From contig JAWNGF010000006.1 in NCBI GenBank assembly GCA_037039685.1, positions 1,364,001 through 1,428,000 on the forward strand: 64,000 nt of DNA, given 5' to 3'. The notes under the pieces were generated by a model. That model did no database searches, was not told the origin of the DNA, and saw only the letters and a program-made list of their open reading frames with translations. Within the stretch, counting starts at the first letter, position 1, and each line of letters starts with the position of its first letter. The stretch is from Ceratobasidium sp. AG-K. Lineage: Eukaryota; Basidiomycota; Agaricomycetes; Cantharellales; Ceratobasidiaceae. The translations under genes and the position numbers were made by a program. Of this stretch, positions 44,419 through 56,828 are shown piece after piece.

Positions 44419-45191
44419 GAGACGCTGCTGTATGGTATGATCCTCACAATGCTGGTAGACTTCTTGCTTTTAAACTACCACACGGCCGAATGTGGAGTTT
44501 ACCCGTGTGTGACGCACATGAGGACCTGGGCGGTTAGAGCGGGGAAATCGGTGATCACATAACCTTGTGCTTCTTGATCCGCTCAAACCTGAATAATAGC
44601 CCGATTGGGCTATGTAATTTGGGCCACGCATCCACGAACCAATTCGCAAGCATTGAAAGACGGGCTCGAGTGTGGGGTTATGGCGAGTGCACGTGAGTTC
44701 TCTACAAAAATCCTTGGATCTTGTTTGGCTGGTCAGGTCTCGGGATTAAGGGAGGTGCTCGTTGGTCTCCCGAACGCCCACGACGTCTCGTAAGCCCTCA
44801 TGAAATAGGCGTGCATTTTGCCCACGACTGCTCGCGACTACCCCGAGCGCTTAGGGCATCATGGGCATGACGGGCACCAAGATCACACGAGTTTTTTGGT
44901 TTTTGCTGACACTGTAACAGAGCCCTAAAGAAGATCGATTCCCCAGAAACCTAACAATAGATTGAATTTCGATGGTATCTTTAAGTCATATGCGATGTGG
45001 TGTATCTGAGGGTGCAAGGTAATTACCTGCTCGCGAGTGATCTGTTTGTTATTCTAATTTCATTTTATGCAAGTGCGACAAACTGGACGCAAGAACGAGA
45101 AGGTCGACCACCTGGAGCCAATCGAAGCCCCACCATGTTGCATGAAACTACAGATATACTATGGCGTGTCAACTCCGAGATCCTAGAAGAT
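44419..45191. other. Intergenic region
   Basis: No recognisable gene. Bases ~44552-44600 resemble 43065-43110. Confidence 0.45.
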
Positions 45192-47914
45192 TCAGAAAAG
45201 GTTTAGTGGCAATCGAGTGATCCTATCTGAGCTCACTTTTTCAATCATGCGGCGAGCGATTGGATGAAACTCGTTCTTGTGTGTGTTGAAAGTACTTTTA
45301 GCGAGCTCGGAATCCACCTTATTCAATGCCCTGAAGGTTGGCCTGCAAAACTTCATACGCCCTTTGACGCCTTTCCCCGCATCGACGCCTTCGCCTACGC
45401 CCACAACCCACTCTGCCGCACGCTTCGACCATTCAGACGGAGCGGGAGACTGGGCTGCAAGCGCGACCCCGTACCAGCGCAGCCGGATCTCCGAGTTCAT
45501 GGTGGTGTCGAGAGAGTAGGTATCGCTGAGAAACCGGACGTGCGTCGCTGGAAGAGGATCATATCGCTGCAAACGCTCAAGAAAAACCACTACGAGGTAA
45601 TAAGCAACAGCGAAATCTCCAGGTTATTTACACGATACCTGTTTGGTTCGCGCTGAAACTGTGCAAGTCGGCCGGGGAGAATGGCAGTGTAGTAGCGTCC
45701 GTGCTGCGAGACTGATCCCACTTGGCAGCCAGTGCGTATGCCTTTTCGGCTAGTGTGGTATCATACTCGATCTTTACTGGCAGCTAACATTAGGCAGTCA
45801 GTGTATAGACCCTACGGCGATGAGGGAAAATGTGGTTTGACTAACCTGTAGACCTTCTCCGTAAAACCATCCCTAGGATATATCAATAACCTATCAGAAT
45901 CCACTGGAATAAGCATAACATCACCTGCCAGTCAACGGAGTTTAAAAGCTTTATCTTCTCCTCGCCTCCATGTTTCTCGAAATATGAAAATAAATGCTCC
46001 TTCCACTCGCCTGTGCGAATGGACTGCCCTCGGAATGTATGAACATAGTCACGGGCATACGGCAAGAAAATATCCAGCCCCCCTAACAGCCGCTCGAGGT
46101 AGAGCAAAAAGTTAGACCCCTTCTCGTAGGGAATCGAGCTATATGCGTCGTCGGGATCGTCTCCGTATGCATATTCAATGACCATTCGCTGGAATTTTGG
46201 ACGATCTTTGTAAGACGCGAGAGCATCGGCCAGGGCCTTTTCTCCGATAATGTATGAAAAGTCGCGCGCTGGGGGGCCGTGAAGCACCCGAAGGAGTAGG
46301 CGCTCGGTGTATTTGGTCCAGCCCTAAAGATTTGGTATTGCATGTAAGTTGGAGGGCAGCTGCCGGTAATGAACCGACCTCATTGAGCCAGAAGTGACCA
46401 GAATCCGCGCATGATACATACATTATTGCCGAACCAACTATGAGATGTTTCATGAGCGACCACGTCAACCAAAGATCTATCCCCAGTCAATAGTGCTGCG
46501 CCACGAATAATAGACGTTAGCGGGGGTTGCATTGCACATATGGTCACTTACTGGGAGTGACAAAAGTCAAACATGCATTTTCCTGCACTCAGAACAAGTT
46601 TAGAATAGTCTAGGGCCTCAGAGATAGTGTGAGTTCTCACCATACCACCGTAAGGGAACGAAGGAGGGAGAACCAACAGATCGTAGACACCAAACTCGTA
46701 TGGAGTGAGCATATTCTCAGCCTCGAGTACGTAACTGGAATTCATCAGAGAAAAGATCGAGATGAAATCAAAGGCGCCCTACTTAGCTGTGTCCTTGCTA
46801 AATTCCCAGAATGCAGAATCCATTTGCTCTGGCTCGGTCCAAACCCCCGACTTCCACGGGCGGCCTGAGACAGGTTCGAAGGCCCTATAAATCACGTTGC
46901 CTGAAGCAATGGCGATGAGATAGGATGGAATGGGAATGGGCTATAGAAGTTTCAGTATGCTAGTTGAACGGCAACTCGCCCAGTTTCAAGGATAACCCAC
47001 CTGTTTATACTGATATACAACGCTTTGTGCGCCAATCTCTTTCCCATCGTGGGCCGGGCCATCTGAAGCCGGAGAGAGGCGAAGGGCTGACATTAGAACT
47101 GGTAGAATTGATGTTACACTGGCACTGTAGGTCTAAGGACGGTAAGCATGCTAAACCGTACATGAGAGCTAAATAACCCACAATTTTGACGGATGATGTA
47201 TCTTTTGATACCACAAGTAAGTCGATGACGGTTCGGGTGCAACTGAATAGCTAGCTGACCTTGCAATGGGGCAAGAGACCGGGCATGAATCTAGATGGAT
47301 ATTTAGTTATATTTCAAATAACATACTCAGTAGAGGGGCGATATCCAGCGATATGAATGTAAGGAGGTGGAGCAAATGAGGACTCGTACCGCTTGGCACT
47401 GGGAGAATAAATAGCTAAACTTCTTGCCGGCCGTTTGTTCTTTTTCGAGCCAACCAACGGCTGTACATTTCTCTGTTGTACTATACGTGATGCGGATCAC
47501 AATTTGGTCACCCTTTTTAAGCGTGGGAGATAATGGAATGACTAAAGCGCTTCCCATAACTTTGTGCCACTCCTTTACTTCATACTAATCCGAGGTTGGT
47601 AATCAGTACTAACTTGACCCGTGGCACATCCAATGAACATACTGGCACACCAGCTCCGGCGATATCAACAGCAACGATATCAAGGTACGATGTATCGAAT
47701 CTGCGATACAGTTGATGGTTGGAAAGTGGCACTAATATTGATTCTCTTACGAGACTCACATAACCTGTGTAACATTGTCTTGGTTTGCGATTAGGTCGTG
47801 AGTGGCAGATCCGGCGAAAACACGATTTTTCCAGTCAATTGTCCAATCCAAGTGAACATGTTTAGTTGTGATTTCGGCGTAGTTGGACTGGGTGGCTGGA
47901 TCAAGAGCTACCAT
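45192..47914 (-). CDS. Leukotriene A4 hydrolase-type M1 aminopeptidase
   Basis: Cytosolic zinc aminopeptidase (family M1, LTA4H branch). I place the start at ATG 47914-47912 ([12 protein letters not shown]). The exons then encode the N-terminal beta domain ([20 protein letters not shown]), the GGMEN-type substrate motif (SFPYGGM at an exon end, continuing ENACLTFV), the zinc motif HETSH (about 46439-46453) in [14 protein letters not shown], and the downstream zinc ligand in [14 protein letters not shown]. The C-terminal armadillo-like LTA4H_C domain follows, with [14 protein letters not shown] and ending RLPLNLF, stop 45192. Some ten exons. Short introns and intact motifs suggest a working gene. 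It is head to head with FunK1 copy B: 220 bp separate the two ATGs. Part of this 5' end was copied to 5665. Confidence 0.92.
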
Positions 47915-48134
47915 GCTAGCAGAGTTCGGTACCGAGGCCTGAGGGTAGCGGTTTTGTGCGTTAGGCGAAATCAATAGCTGATTGGATCATTCAACGTATG
48001 CGGAGGATGCACGACTTGAAATTAAAGTGGAGGGGCAGTGTTGGTCCGCGGGGCACGGCGTCTATTCAAACTGACCCGGCTCTTGAGGGGCTGTGGAAAT
48101 AGGCTCGGGGAGCCACCACTACAACTGAATCGTC
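47915..48134. promoter_or_regulatory. Shared promoter between aminopeptidase and FunK1 copy B
   Basis: 220 bp between divergent start codons (47914 on minus, 48135 on plus). A diverged copy lies at about 5705-5935, upstream of FunK1 copy A. Confidence 0.55.
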
Positions 48135-50842
48135 ATGCAATCCAGTTCTAGCTGGACCTCTGAAACACTTCCCAGCTCATCGAGCCAAGCAGCTAGCGAT
48201 GGGTTTACAAGCACGACCTGCGAAGCCGTTGACCCTTTCGTTGAAAACTATTTGAGGAGTCACAAAACTTGCAACTGTGATCATTTACTCGAAATCTTTC
48301 TAAGCTACTGTCGACGGGATACTCACAGTGATACCAATCCAACATCTGACCCCCGTACTCCAAATCCTTCACAATCATCTGATACCCCTAAATCGTCCCC
48401 CGGACCGGATAAAACAGAAAAAGCAGGAACTGCACCCTCCAAGCTGGAAACTGCGTGCGCAAGTGCGAACCTAGCCTCAGCAGCGGCTTCTGAAGTCCCT
48501 GAAGCTGGTGACTCCGTATTACTGAACGCCTGCCTCAACGACGTGCTCCTTCTGTGCGATGACCCTTGATTTTGGGGACTATTAACCGATTAGTGAGTTT
48601 GCATTGCTATTTTGCTTTGGCACTCTGGTTCAGGGTGATACTAGCTGCACCGTTGAGGGACGTGAGAATGCCAGATACAAACCGTTCAGCCGGATGGTCA
48701 ACTACACACTTGGAGCACTTGCTAGAGTGGATAACAGGTACATTCACCCGCCGTCAAGCAACGAAATTCTATTCCACGTGAATGATCCTCGGAATATGGG
48801 AGGCTTCAAAAAGGACTCAACTGGCGTACCTGACATCAACATCGTTCCCTTAACATCTGCAAAGCGCGTTCACAACTTGCAGGGGGGTAATTGGTCCGAC
48901 TTACGGGAGAAAAGTGACCTGGCGCCACCGAAAGGCCACCCTTTTGAATGGCGCGATATCTTTGGCGTTGTCGAGTTAAAGCGATTTGGCTCCATCAAAC
49001 TCGAGTTTCCAGAGAGTTACGAGGTGCTGCCTGACGCCCCTGTTCCCCCTTGGTGGGCTCAGGCCTCCGGCGTGTCTTCCGGTAGCACAAGTACAACCGA
49101 TTCTGTGGCGCCTAGTAGTGCAGAGCTGGACTCGAATAGCATTCGGGATGGCGAAAAGCCTTCTTGGCACACCATAACGACCAGCGTCTCGACTGGAAGA
49201 GTGGATGCCTCACCCGTGGCAAATTGTAGGTTCGAAGCTATCTTGTATGGGCAGATTAACTAATGAGGTTTTTCACACAGTACCCCCTGCTAGCGAAGGA
49301 GAAGGGGATGCAACCAAGGTACTGTATGAGGAGTCGAAGTATCAAAAAAAAAACATAAAGAAGTATGCTAAAAACAAGGCGATGCGTGAGGCAATCACAC
49401 AATGTGGATCTTGCGCCGTTGAGATGTTGAACTGCTCTCCCGGAAGACGTCATGCAATTGCCTTGGTTGTAGTGGGTAAGTCTGGGCTCCTGTTGACCTC
49501 CGGTAGCCTACGACTCACCTTTCCAGGAAAGACAAGTACTTGTGGACTTGGTGGTATGATCGGCAAGGTGCAATTCAATCGACAGGAATCAACATTATAA
49601 AGGATCTACCCCGCTTCCTTGTACTTCTGCTTGCATTTCAACGGTTTGGACTGGCGAACTGGGGATACGATACAGAGCTTGATCCCTCGATAGCCCAACC
49701 CACTGCTAATGAACAGGGAGAGCCAATCACATACCCGGAGTTTATCAACATTCAGTTTGGCCAGGGCGTGGAAGTCATGGTTCATCCTCAGGAAATTCTA
49801 CACCGGACGTACAGCCTAGTTGGACGTGGCACTTATGTGATTGGAGCTACGCATTTAGCCGGTATGGAATCATTGTCCGCTGTAGCCAAGATGTCATGGC
49901 CCGACAAACGACGAACACACAAAAAAGCTATCATCGATTGCGCTCGCGGCGGTGACAAAACCCTGTCCCTCCATCTTCCAGTCGTCATTGCACACCGTGA
50001 CGGATATGACACTGAGGTTATTAGAAAACAGCTGGAGATCACCGCACATTCGCCGCGCCCCTCAAGGGTCTTTTGCATTGTCATATTCAAATGTTTGTTT
50101 CCTATCAATCAACTTAGCCCAGAAGATTTTATGACTGCATGGATTCAATGCATCAAATGTGAGTTCGCATTCTTTCCCTCTCTTTGTTCTTCCTTTGGCC
50201 TACGGTGTCCGGCATTGACAGCATTGACGGCAATTCACATCCATAGGTCATTTTCTAATCTGGCCGCATGTGCAGCATCGCGATCTTAGCTTAAGAAACC
50301 TCATGTACCAAACGCGAGGCGGCCGGGTCTGGGGAGTGGTCAACGACTGGGACTTGTCCTTTGTCGTCTCCAAATCGTCCCCTATAGAAGGCTTCACCGC
50401 CACCATCCCATTTATGGCTCTGGAACTTCTCTACAAACAGCCCCCAGTCAAGCACCAATACCGCCACGACTTGGAATCGTTCATGTGGATCGCTATCTGG
50501 GTTTTCCTCTCCAACAACGGTGGTACGGATTCCCCGCCAGCTCAATTGAGGGCGTGGTGCGACAGCCGCCAGATACCAGTCTACCATGAAAAGCTGATGT
50601 TCTTGCTTGATGGTTCCCGACGTCCTGTGTCTACGGAAGCGTGGCGGAGCATGTGGGTTGTTGCGGCGGAGTTGACGGAACACATCGGGGATGAATGGCT
50701 CATGAGGCTAAGGACTAGGCTTCCGGAAGAAAAATCAAACGAGGAGCGTGTAGCGTTATTCTTGCGGATTGTGAAAACTCACTTACCACCAGGCTATCAG
50801 TTTCCCGATACTCCAACGATTCCTGAGTTGGATTCTCAATAG
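48135..50842 (+). CDS. Fungal-type protein kinase (FunK1), copy B, likely functional
   Basis: Large agaricomycete kinase of the FunK1 family, about 800 residues. Proposed exons: 48135-48542, 48634-49225, 49281-49471, 49507-50158, 50247-50842. This model avoids a TGA (about 48566) and an apparent frameshift (about 49260), because both fall in introns that keep frame; the second intron has a good branch site (ACTAAT) and ends CACACAG. N-terminus rich in Ser, Thr, Pro and Ala. The N-lobe includes KYLWTWWYDRQGAIQSTGIN and LVGRGTYVIGATHLAG. Catalytic HRD at 50276-50284 (HRDLSLRN) and DWD in VVNDWDLS replacing DFG, as usual for FunK1; then FMALELL and YRHDLESFMWIAIWVF. Substrates unknown. The first intron donor (GTGCTC) is weak, so that boundary is uncertain. 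Confidence 0.82.
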
Positions 50843-51683
50843 CATCCTGAACTCGTATCGTGGGATGGGCCATGTGTATGTTTGTAGCAGCTTAATGCAG
50901 TATTTTAATAGCAAATGAATCCAAAGATATCCCATAAAGAACTAGTTTAAGATACTGGTATCGCATAGGGAAGTAAGAAGACTACCGTATAACTAGCATG
51001 CAGACTCGATACGAGCGTGGAGCTGCGACGGGTGCAAACAGCCACAAAGATAGCTTCAGGCTTGTGGCCGACAACCACCTCAGCGTACCTTCATGTTGCG
51101 ATCTGAGCCTCAGGTAATTACGACGACAAACTTCACCTGTGCGAGCTCTGGGGTTGGATAGGACTTCGTCTCAAGTTGCAACAGCGTAGGATGTTCAAAA
51201 CAATCCGGCCTCTCTTCAGGTAACTCTGGTTTGGTACCAGTGCCTATCTTGCCATCTGAGACCGTGCCCTCACATTGTTGCTAGTTGCGCATTACTCCAC
51301 GCTTTTCTTTACATGAATGACACTATGCTCGTTTCTGAACATTGTCAAACTTGTTTTCCGACCTAGGCAACAATTACCAAACTATTCTGGCCAATGGGTT
51401 TGTTAGTTACATTCGCGTAATCCGAATCCCCTCCATGGATCGCCCGGCTTTAGCAGCTGCTATAACTTGCACTAGGAATCCTCTCGACCAAAACGGGGCT
51501 CACAAAGGCAACCCGATCTCTAGTGGCCGCACCGATGACCTTCATACTACGTTCATAGAGACACGCGGGACTTATGGCCCGTTATGTGTCACGCGAATAC
51601 CTACCAAAAGCGGCTTGTGGGAGGAAGAAAAAGGGTTGCTCTCACACAGCCACTTCAAGTGCCCATTCAACCCGGCGGCCATC
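50843..51683. other. Intergenic region / possible 5' extension of the hydrolase
   Basis: The hydrolase frame is open upstream to about 51342, with an alternative ATG at 51435, but the codons there look unlike the family. Nothing else recognised. Confidence 0.45.
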
Positions 51684-53097
51684 ATGACTCAAGATTACAA
51701 CCAGAGGATAAAGCTCGTGTGGAAGATACCTGCAGACTGCGTCGTTCCCCGTAATCCTGATCCATGCGACCATAAACTCCCAGCTCCTCCTCCAGGAACC
51801 CATCGGCATTATCTAGCCACTCCCGCCGGTCACCTAGAGTTGCTCTATGCTTTGCCTAGCCACGCGACGCTTGGATCACCCATAAGTAACAATTGGAAAC
51901 CGGCTGCTCTCTTCCTTCACGGAGGGTTTGGTTCAGCCAATTGCTTCTCAAACTTCCTTCCGTAAGCTGCAGTTCCCCGACCCTTCATTGCACGGTCGCC
52001 CTGATGATTATCTATTTTCAAGGTGGTTTGCAGCGTGCGGACATCCTGCCTATTCATTGTCGCTCCGTGGCCACGGGAGGTCATGGCGTCCATCCTATTG
52101 GACACTTTACTTTACACCGAAGCAAGCATTCGCAGACGATGTGACTTCTGCTATAAACTTCATCAACGAACACCATCCTCATGCAGGTCCCATCGCTCTG
52201 CTTGGTCATTCAGCAGGGGGCGGTCTCATTCAATATATAGTTGGTCAAGGAGAGGCCAAAAACATCGGAAAGCTGGGGATTATTGCCGGATTCCCTAACT
52301 TTGGCGGGTGCGTGCGAGGATCGTTGTCCGTATCCAGGAGCTGACGTACTACTTATTCAGATGGCAAGTGTATTGGAATTGGTTTAAGCTAGATCCTTGG
52401 TTTCCGATACGACTGATCCGAGAGTGAGCGTCCCGTTTATGCATGTTTTTTTTTTTTTATAATAACTCCTTTTCCTCGACCAGTTTGTACCACCCACGCT
52501 CAGTCCTATCGTCAATCCGGCTGATCCATCAAGCTTTCTTTTCGCCGACCTACTCGGTGGACAAGGTATCTCGTTTACGTGGATCTTTCTTTTAGAACAG
52601 CTTGCTCATACTACGATGTCTGAATCCGCCTCACTATCTAGGTTCGCGCTTTCGAAGCAGAGATGGCACCCTACGAATCCATGAGCTGGCCAAGTCAGAT
52701 GCTGACCAAATTTGTCTCGTCCGATCGTGTTCTTTCTCAACTTTACCCCATTACCCAAAAACTTGAGGGTCCAGGTCAGGGTGGAAAGCGAGCGCCTCTG
52801 CTTGTCGTAGCCGGCGCGCAAGATGTCCTCATGACTCCCCCTATCATGCGGAGGCTGGCGCAGCTGTATGCAGTCACTAACGTTGGAGTTGGGATCAAAA
52901 CGACGCTCGGACTGAAGGACGTATCCAAGCTGCAACACGAGTTCACATCGGGTGTGTCAGAAGAGGGCGATCGGGGCGAGAATGAAGGTGGCATATGGTA
53001 CGCTGAGATTGCCGGACCCGGAGCTGGGCACAACCTAATGAGAGATGACGGATGGGAGAAATGTGCGAGGGTAGTACAGGCGTTTTTGGACAAGTAA
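51684..53097 (+). CDS. Alpha/beta hydrolase
   Basis: Serine hydrolase of the alpha/beta fold. I prefer ATG 51684 (MTQDYNQRIKLVW); an in-frame ATG at 51435 is possible. Exons: 51684 to about 51963, then from 52022 (WFAACGHPAYSLSLRGHGRS), 52361, 52485 and 52642 to the stop at 53095-53097, with short GT-AG introns; one intron has a long T-run near 52447-52458. Oxyanion region HGGFG (FLHGGFGSANCF), nucleophile elbow GHSAGGG (Ser between His and Ala), probable acid Asp in VVAGAQDVLMT and catalytic His near the C-terminus in GPGAGHNLM complete a triad. About 370 residues. Substrate not inferable; similar fungal proteins are esterase- or lipase-like. Confidence 0.85.
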
Positions 53098-53517
53098 GAA
53101 TGTAGTGTCAACCAAGACCAAGAATAAATGCGGTTCGAGTGCCCCGTCGTCTTATTCGTAATGGTAACAAATCAATCACCCATCCTCTGCAGACCCTTCA
53201 CGTCGGCGGGTAGGGTCCCCCACTGCATGCGACATTACCTCAATGATCCAGGCCCTTTTACTCCAAGCTATCTCACAGCTGAACGTTGATCATAGTTGGT
53301 CCATTCGCACTGCGTGGCGTTACTGGTAGTATACATCTGCTCCTGAATAAATAAGAAATACATCCCGACCATGCACTATCGCTAAGCGTCCATTGTGTCC
53401 GCGGGAACAAAGCAAAAGAAGAAAAAAGAAGAAAAAAGCAAGGATTGGCGTTTGCTCAGGATCTACCTGCCAAAGAAACGTCGACTCGCGACTCGAAACT
53501 CAAAACGAGGGTGGTGA
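53098..53517. other. Intergenic region between convergent genes
   Basis: 3' flanks of the hydrolase (plus) and of the small gene at 53518-53924 (minus); AAGAA-rich near 53410-53440. No gene seen. Confidence 0.45.
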
Positions 53518-53924
53518 TTACATGTGCATGGCGAACAAGCGTGGATCATCCGACGGGTTGAAAAACTTGAGATCAAATGATGCGTTTTTGCCTTTGGCGT
53601 GGCTACGAGCGGCGGACGTGTGGGAACTCGAGGGCGAGAGCGTCGCACCACCTACGAAGGGCGAATCGATGAACATCTGTGGGTCCATGTCAACGTACTT
53701 GGATACGGGCTTGGCCGCGGCTGCTGCATCTTTGTTCGCTAATGACGAAGACGTTAGTGAGGAAGGAGTCGTTGTGACTGTGCGAGCATACCGGTCTTAG
53801 CGGACTGAGAAGCCATGTTAGACATGATCGTTGCGTGAACGGCCGAACTGGGGGGCAAGTTGGAGACGCTAGGACGGCGTTGTTGATGCATGATAGTAGC
53901 GCGAACAAGAGGAGCACCGAACAT
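53518..53924 (-). CDS. Small orphan protein
   Basis: ATG at 53924-53922 (MFGAPLVRATIMHQQ), one probable intron (about 53806-53754, GTATGC...TTAG), stop TAA at 53520-53518; roughly 115 residues. After the intron the frame reads DAAAAAKPVSKYVDMDPQMF, then a Ser/Ala-rich stretch, and ends FNPSDDPRLFAMHM. Codon use and a clean splice keep the frame open, which is why I call it a gene; I recognise no family. The upstream 150 bases on minus (53960-54050) are pyrimidine-rich on the coding strand, as in many fungal promoters. Confidence 0.5.
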
Positions 53925-54871
53925 TTTAGGGGTTTAATCCAAGCAGTTGGTGGCTAAGAGTATGGCGTTTTGAGTTGTGCGAGAAACTGAGACGAAGTTA
54001 CGACAGCAAGAGAGAAAAAGAGAAAAAGTAGAAGTGAAGTGAGAAAAGAATCAGAAAGCAGATGGGGCAGCCAAGTGGACCAGACTGGGCGACCTGAAGA
54101 GAAGAATAAACTGGGTGCCGTCTTTAAATATGTCTCCATCTTGACTTCTCGAGCCTTGGCACGAGATGGAACTCGATGGGGTTGCTGTGTTGAAATCCAA
54201 CGTCGATAGATCCGTGGCAACACAGAGAAAAGGATAAAGCAACAAGCGACTAGTACCTCACAACCTTAGGACGGGATAAGAGCGCGCCAAGTCTTCTTTG
54301 TTGCATGAATGCTGCGGCACGAGGCATGAATCATTGTTGTCAATGAAGCCGACGACCAGAGCACAATTGGCAATGTAAAGAAACAATTGGCTGACGTCAG
54401 ACTTACCTTATACCTCGGCAGATCCGGAGCTCGTGCGGCAACTTTCTCCGGTTGACGACCTCGGCGGGGCCCCTCATGCTTCGGTCAAGGATTCTCTTGG
54501 TTGCTCCCCACGTCGGACCGCTGCATGTGCTTCACTGGAATAATCGACTTCAGTCCAGGCACTCTGCACTTTCCAAGAGAACAGAACACCGCTTGAATAG
54601 CAATTCTTATTCCTTCAACGTCAGGTGACCGCGTTTTCTGGGACAGCGAAGAGCAGTTTTTGAAAGATGGAAGCCTCCGAGCCTTACTAAATTGCTTGGA
54701 CCAGTAGCCGAAGCGAGCATAGGGGTGTATAAAACCCATTGCTCCCAACATGCCGCACCAGTCTCTTTTCGGTCTCCCTCTGCCGTTCTCTCTGCACTTT
54801 GCAAGGCGCATCGGTCTTTGCACCCCCGTCAATCACTTAAAGCCTCGCTCTTTTGGCTTACACTTTACAGC
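53925..54871. promoter_or_regulatory. Divergent promoter region
   Basis: 947 bp between the small orphan gene (minus) and the GH5_9 glucanase (plus). Plus strand is AGAAAAAG-rich at 54005-54060, i.e. CT-rich for the minus gene. A TATAAAA-like box (GTGTATAAAACCC) at about 54726-54738 lies ~140 bp before the glucanase ATG. The antisense frames here (54485-54832) show no family. Confidence 0.5.
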
Positions 54872-56618
54872 ATGATGTTAACATTCTCTCAACTCTCATT
54901 GTCTCTCCTCGTTGTCGCACCGTTCGTGCTCGGAGACTTTGCGCCCCGAAGCCCGGTTCACCAGGCGCATCGATCGCGCGCCCACAAACATCGTGCGCAA
55001 TCGACTGCAGCCGCACATAATGTCACCGAGTTCACCAAACGTGACGCGGCGTTGAGGTTTCCGTTTGGTTCCACCAAAGTTAGGGGCGTAAATCTGGGGG
55101 GATGGTTGGTTCTCGAGGTTAGTGGCACCAAGTTCCCAGACTTGAAAGCTTGCTGAGGCCGTAAATTTAGCCTTGGATTACGCCCTCTCTATTTGACAAC
55201 ACTGGTAATGCCGCCATTGTTGATGAATTCACGTCAGTAGTGTCGAGATGTTCCGCCACGTTAGTTACTCATTACCTCATTACAGATTTGGACAGTTCCA
55301 AGATTACAACACTGCTCACTCGAAGCTCGTGAAACATTGGGACACCTGGATCACCGAGTCCGACTTTGCCGCCATCGCTGCAGCCGGGTGAGTCTTTCCC
55401 CATTTGTGGAGATATCCATTCTCAATATTCCCCACAGTCTGAACCACGTCCGGATTCCGATCGGATACTGGGCGTTTGACATTTCTGCCGGAGAGCCGTA
55501 CCACCAAGGACAATACCCCTATCTCTTCAAAGCTGTCCAATGGGCGCAAAACCACGGTCTTAAGGTTTTGATCGACCTCCATGGCGCTCCCGGTAGCCAG
55601 GTATGCGCGCCAATCTGACTCGGTATTCATAGACTGACTCCGTCTTTCAGAACGGGTTTGATAACTCTGGAAAGCGCGGCAACGTGGAATGGCATACCAA
55701 CTCGCAAAATGTTGCTAGGACGAATGCGATTATCAAGACACTGGCCGCCGAGTTCAGGTAAACTAGGGTGTAAAATATGTTAGCATAACGCTAACGGACA
55801 TCACTAGCAAATCTCAATACGCCTCGACCGTCACGTCGATTGCACCCCTCAACGAGCCCGCCGGTTTTGTTGGAGGTAACTTTATGGATGTCATTCGCCA
55901 GTATTGGTATGATTCGTACGGGAGTATTCGGTATCCATTTGGATCGGCGACTGAGGTATGCTGAAATTATGTCCTCAAGTGAGCGTCTGCTTACAAGACT
56001 TTCATCGAAGGGCCCTCTCCTTGAAGTTATCCACGATGCCTTCCAGCCTCTGAGCTCTTGGAGCGGGTTTATGAAATACCCCAATTTTAACGGTGTGGCG
56101 ATGGATACTGTAAGTTGGTTGTGTTACTCGCCGTGGGTGGAGACTTATCTATCAACTAGCACCACTATGAAGTCTTCTCAGACGCCGAAGTTGGAATGTC
56201 TTGGGAGCAACATCTCCAGACTGCCTGCAACTTTGGTATCAACACGATCGGCTCCTACACTGCTTCGAACCTTTGGACTTTTGTCGGTGAATTCACCACT
56301 GCACCTACCGATTGCGCCAAGTACCTCAACGGCCGAGGCGTCGGTGCGCGCTACGATGGGACTCGCGCCGGGTCGAAGAAGCTCGGCGATTGCGCTCCCT
56401 TTACCGGCAACCGAAGTGGATTCTCCAGCGCGTACAAGACGTTCTTGCGCCAGTTCTTTGAAGCCCAGACGATTGCGTTTGAGCGTGGCGGACAAGGGTG
56501 GTACTACTGGACCTGGAAGGCTGAAAACGCCGACGATTGGAGCTACCAGGCTGGCTTGGCCGGTGGGTGGATTCCGACCAACCCAGCCAACCGCCAGTAC
56601 CCCAACATTTGCGGATAA
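54872..56618 (+). CDS. Secreted exo-beta-1,3-glucanase, GH5 subfamily 9
   Basis: Hydrolyses terminal beta-1,3-glucosyl residues of cell-wall glucan (EC 3.2.1.58 type). ATG at 54872 followed by a signal peptide ([20 protein letters not shown]) and a basic/His-rich propeptide ending near KR ([13 protein letters not shown]), a likely Kex2 site. Exons then give [55 protein letters not shown], the acid/base Glu in APLNEPAG (55854-55856), HHYEVFSD, and the nucleophile Glu in [13 protein letters not shown] (56288-56290). The C-terminus [18 protein letters not shown], ending PNICG, is diagnostic. Eight or more short exons; the middle (about 55950-56020) also contains an intron. All catalytic residues are present and the frame is intact. 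Confidence 0.93.
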
Positions 56619-56828
56619 ACTACTGTACTGTCATTTGTATAGCTTTTGTGTTTCTTGTATCGTACGCGTCGGTTTAATGTTATTTTCGGCTAAGCCGCGG
56701 TCCATGGTGTAGTGCATTGTTCGCTTGTGCGCTTCTAAATTATAATTGGGAGTGATTGGCAGGCGCACACACTGACTTGCGAATTGTGGTGATGATAGAA
56801 GTACTGTGCAACCGACATAAATTTAAGC

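Noticed and set aside
48560..48575. In-frame TGA in FunK1 copy B as proof of a pseudogene
   Set aside because: It falls inside an interval that can be spliced out in frame (48543-48633), and the apparent frameshift near 49260 lies in a good 55-bp intron (49226-49280) with a branch site. Copy B keeps HRD and DWD, so I treat it as a likely functional gene.
54485..54832. Minus-strand gene upstream of the glucanase
   Set aside because: Overlaps the glucanase promoter and signal-peptide side, no family match, no convincing splice sites.
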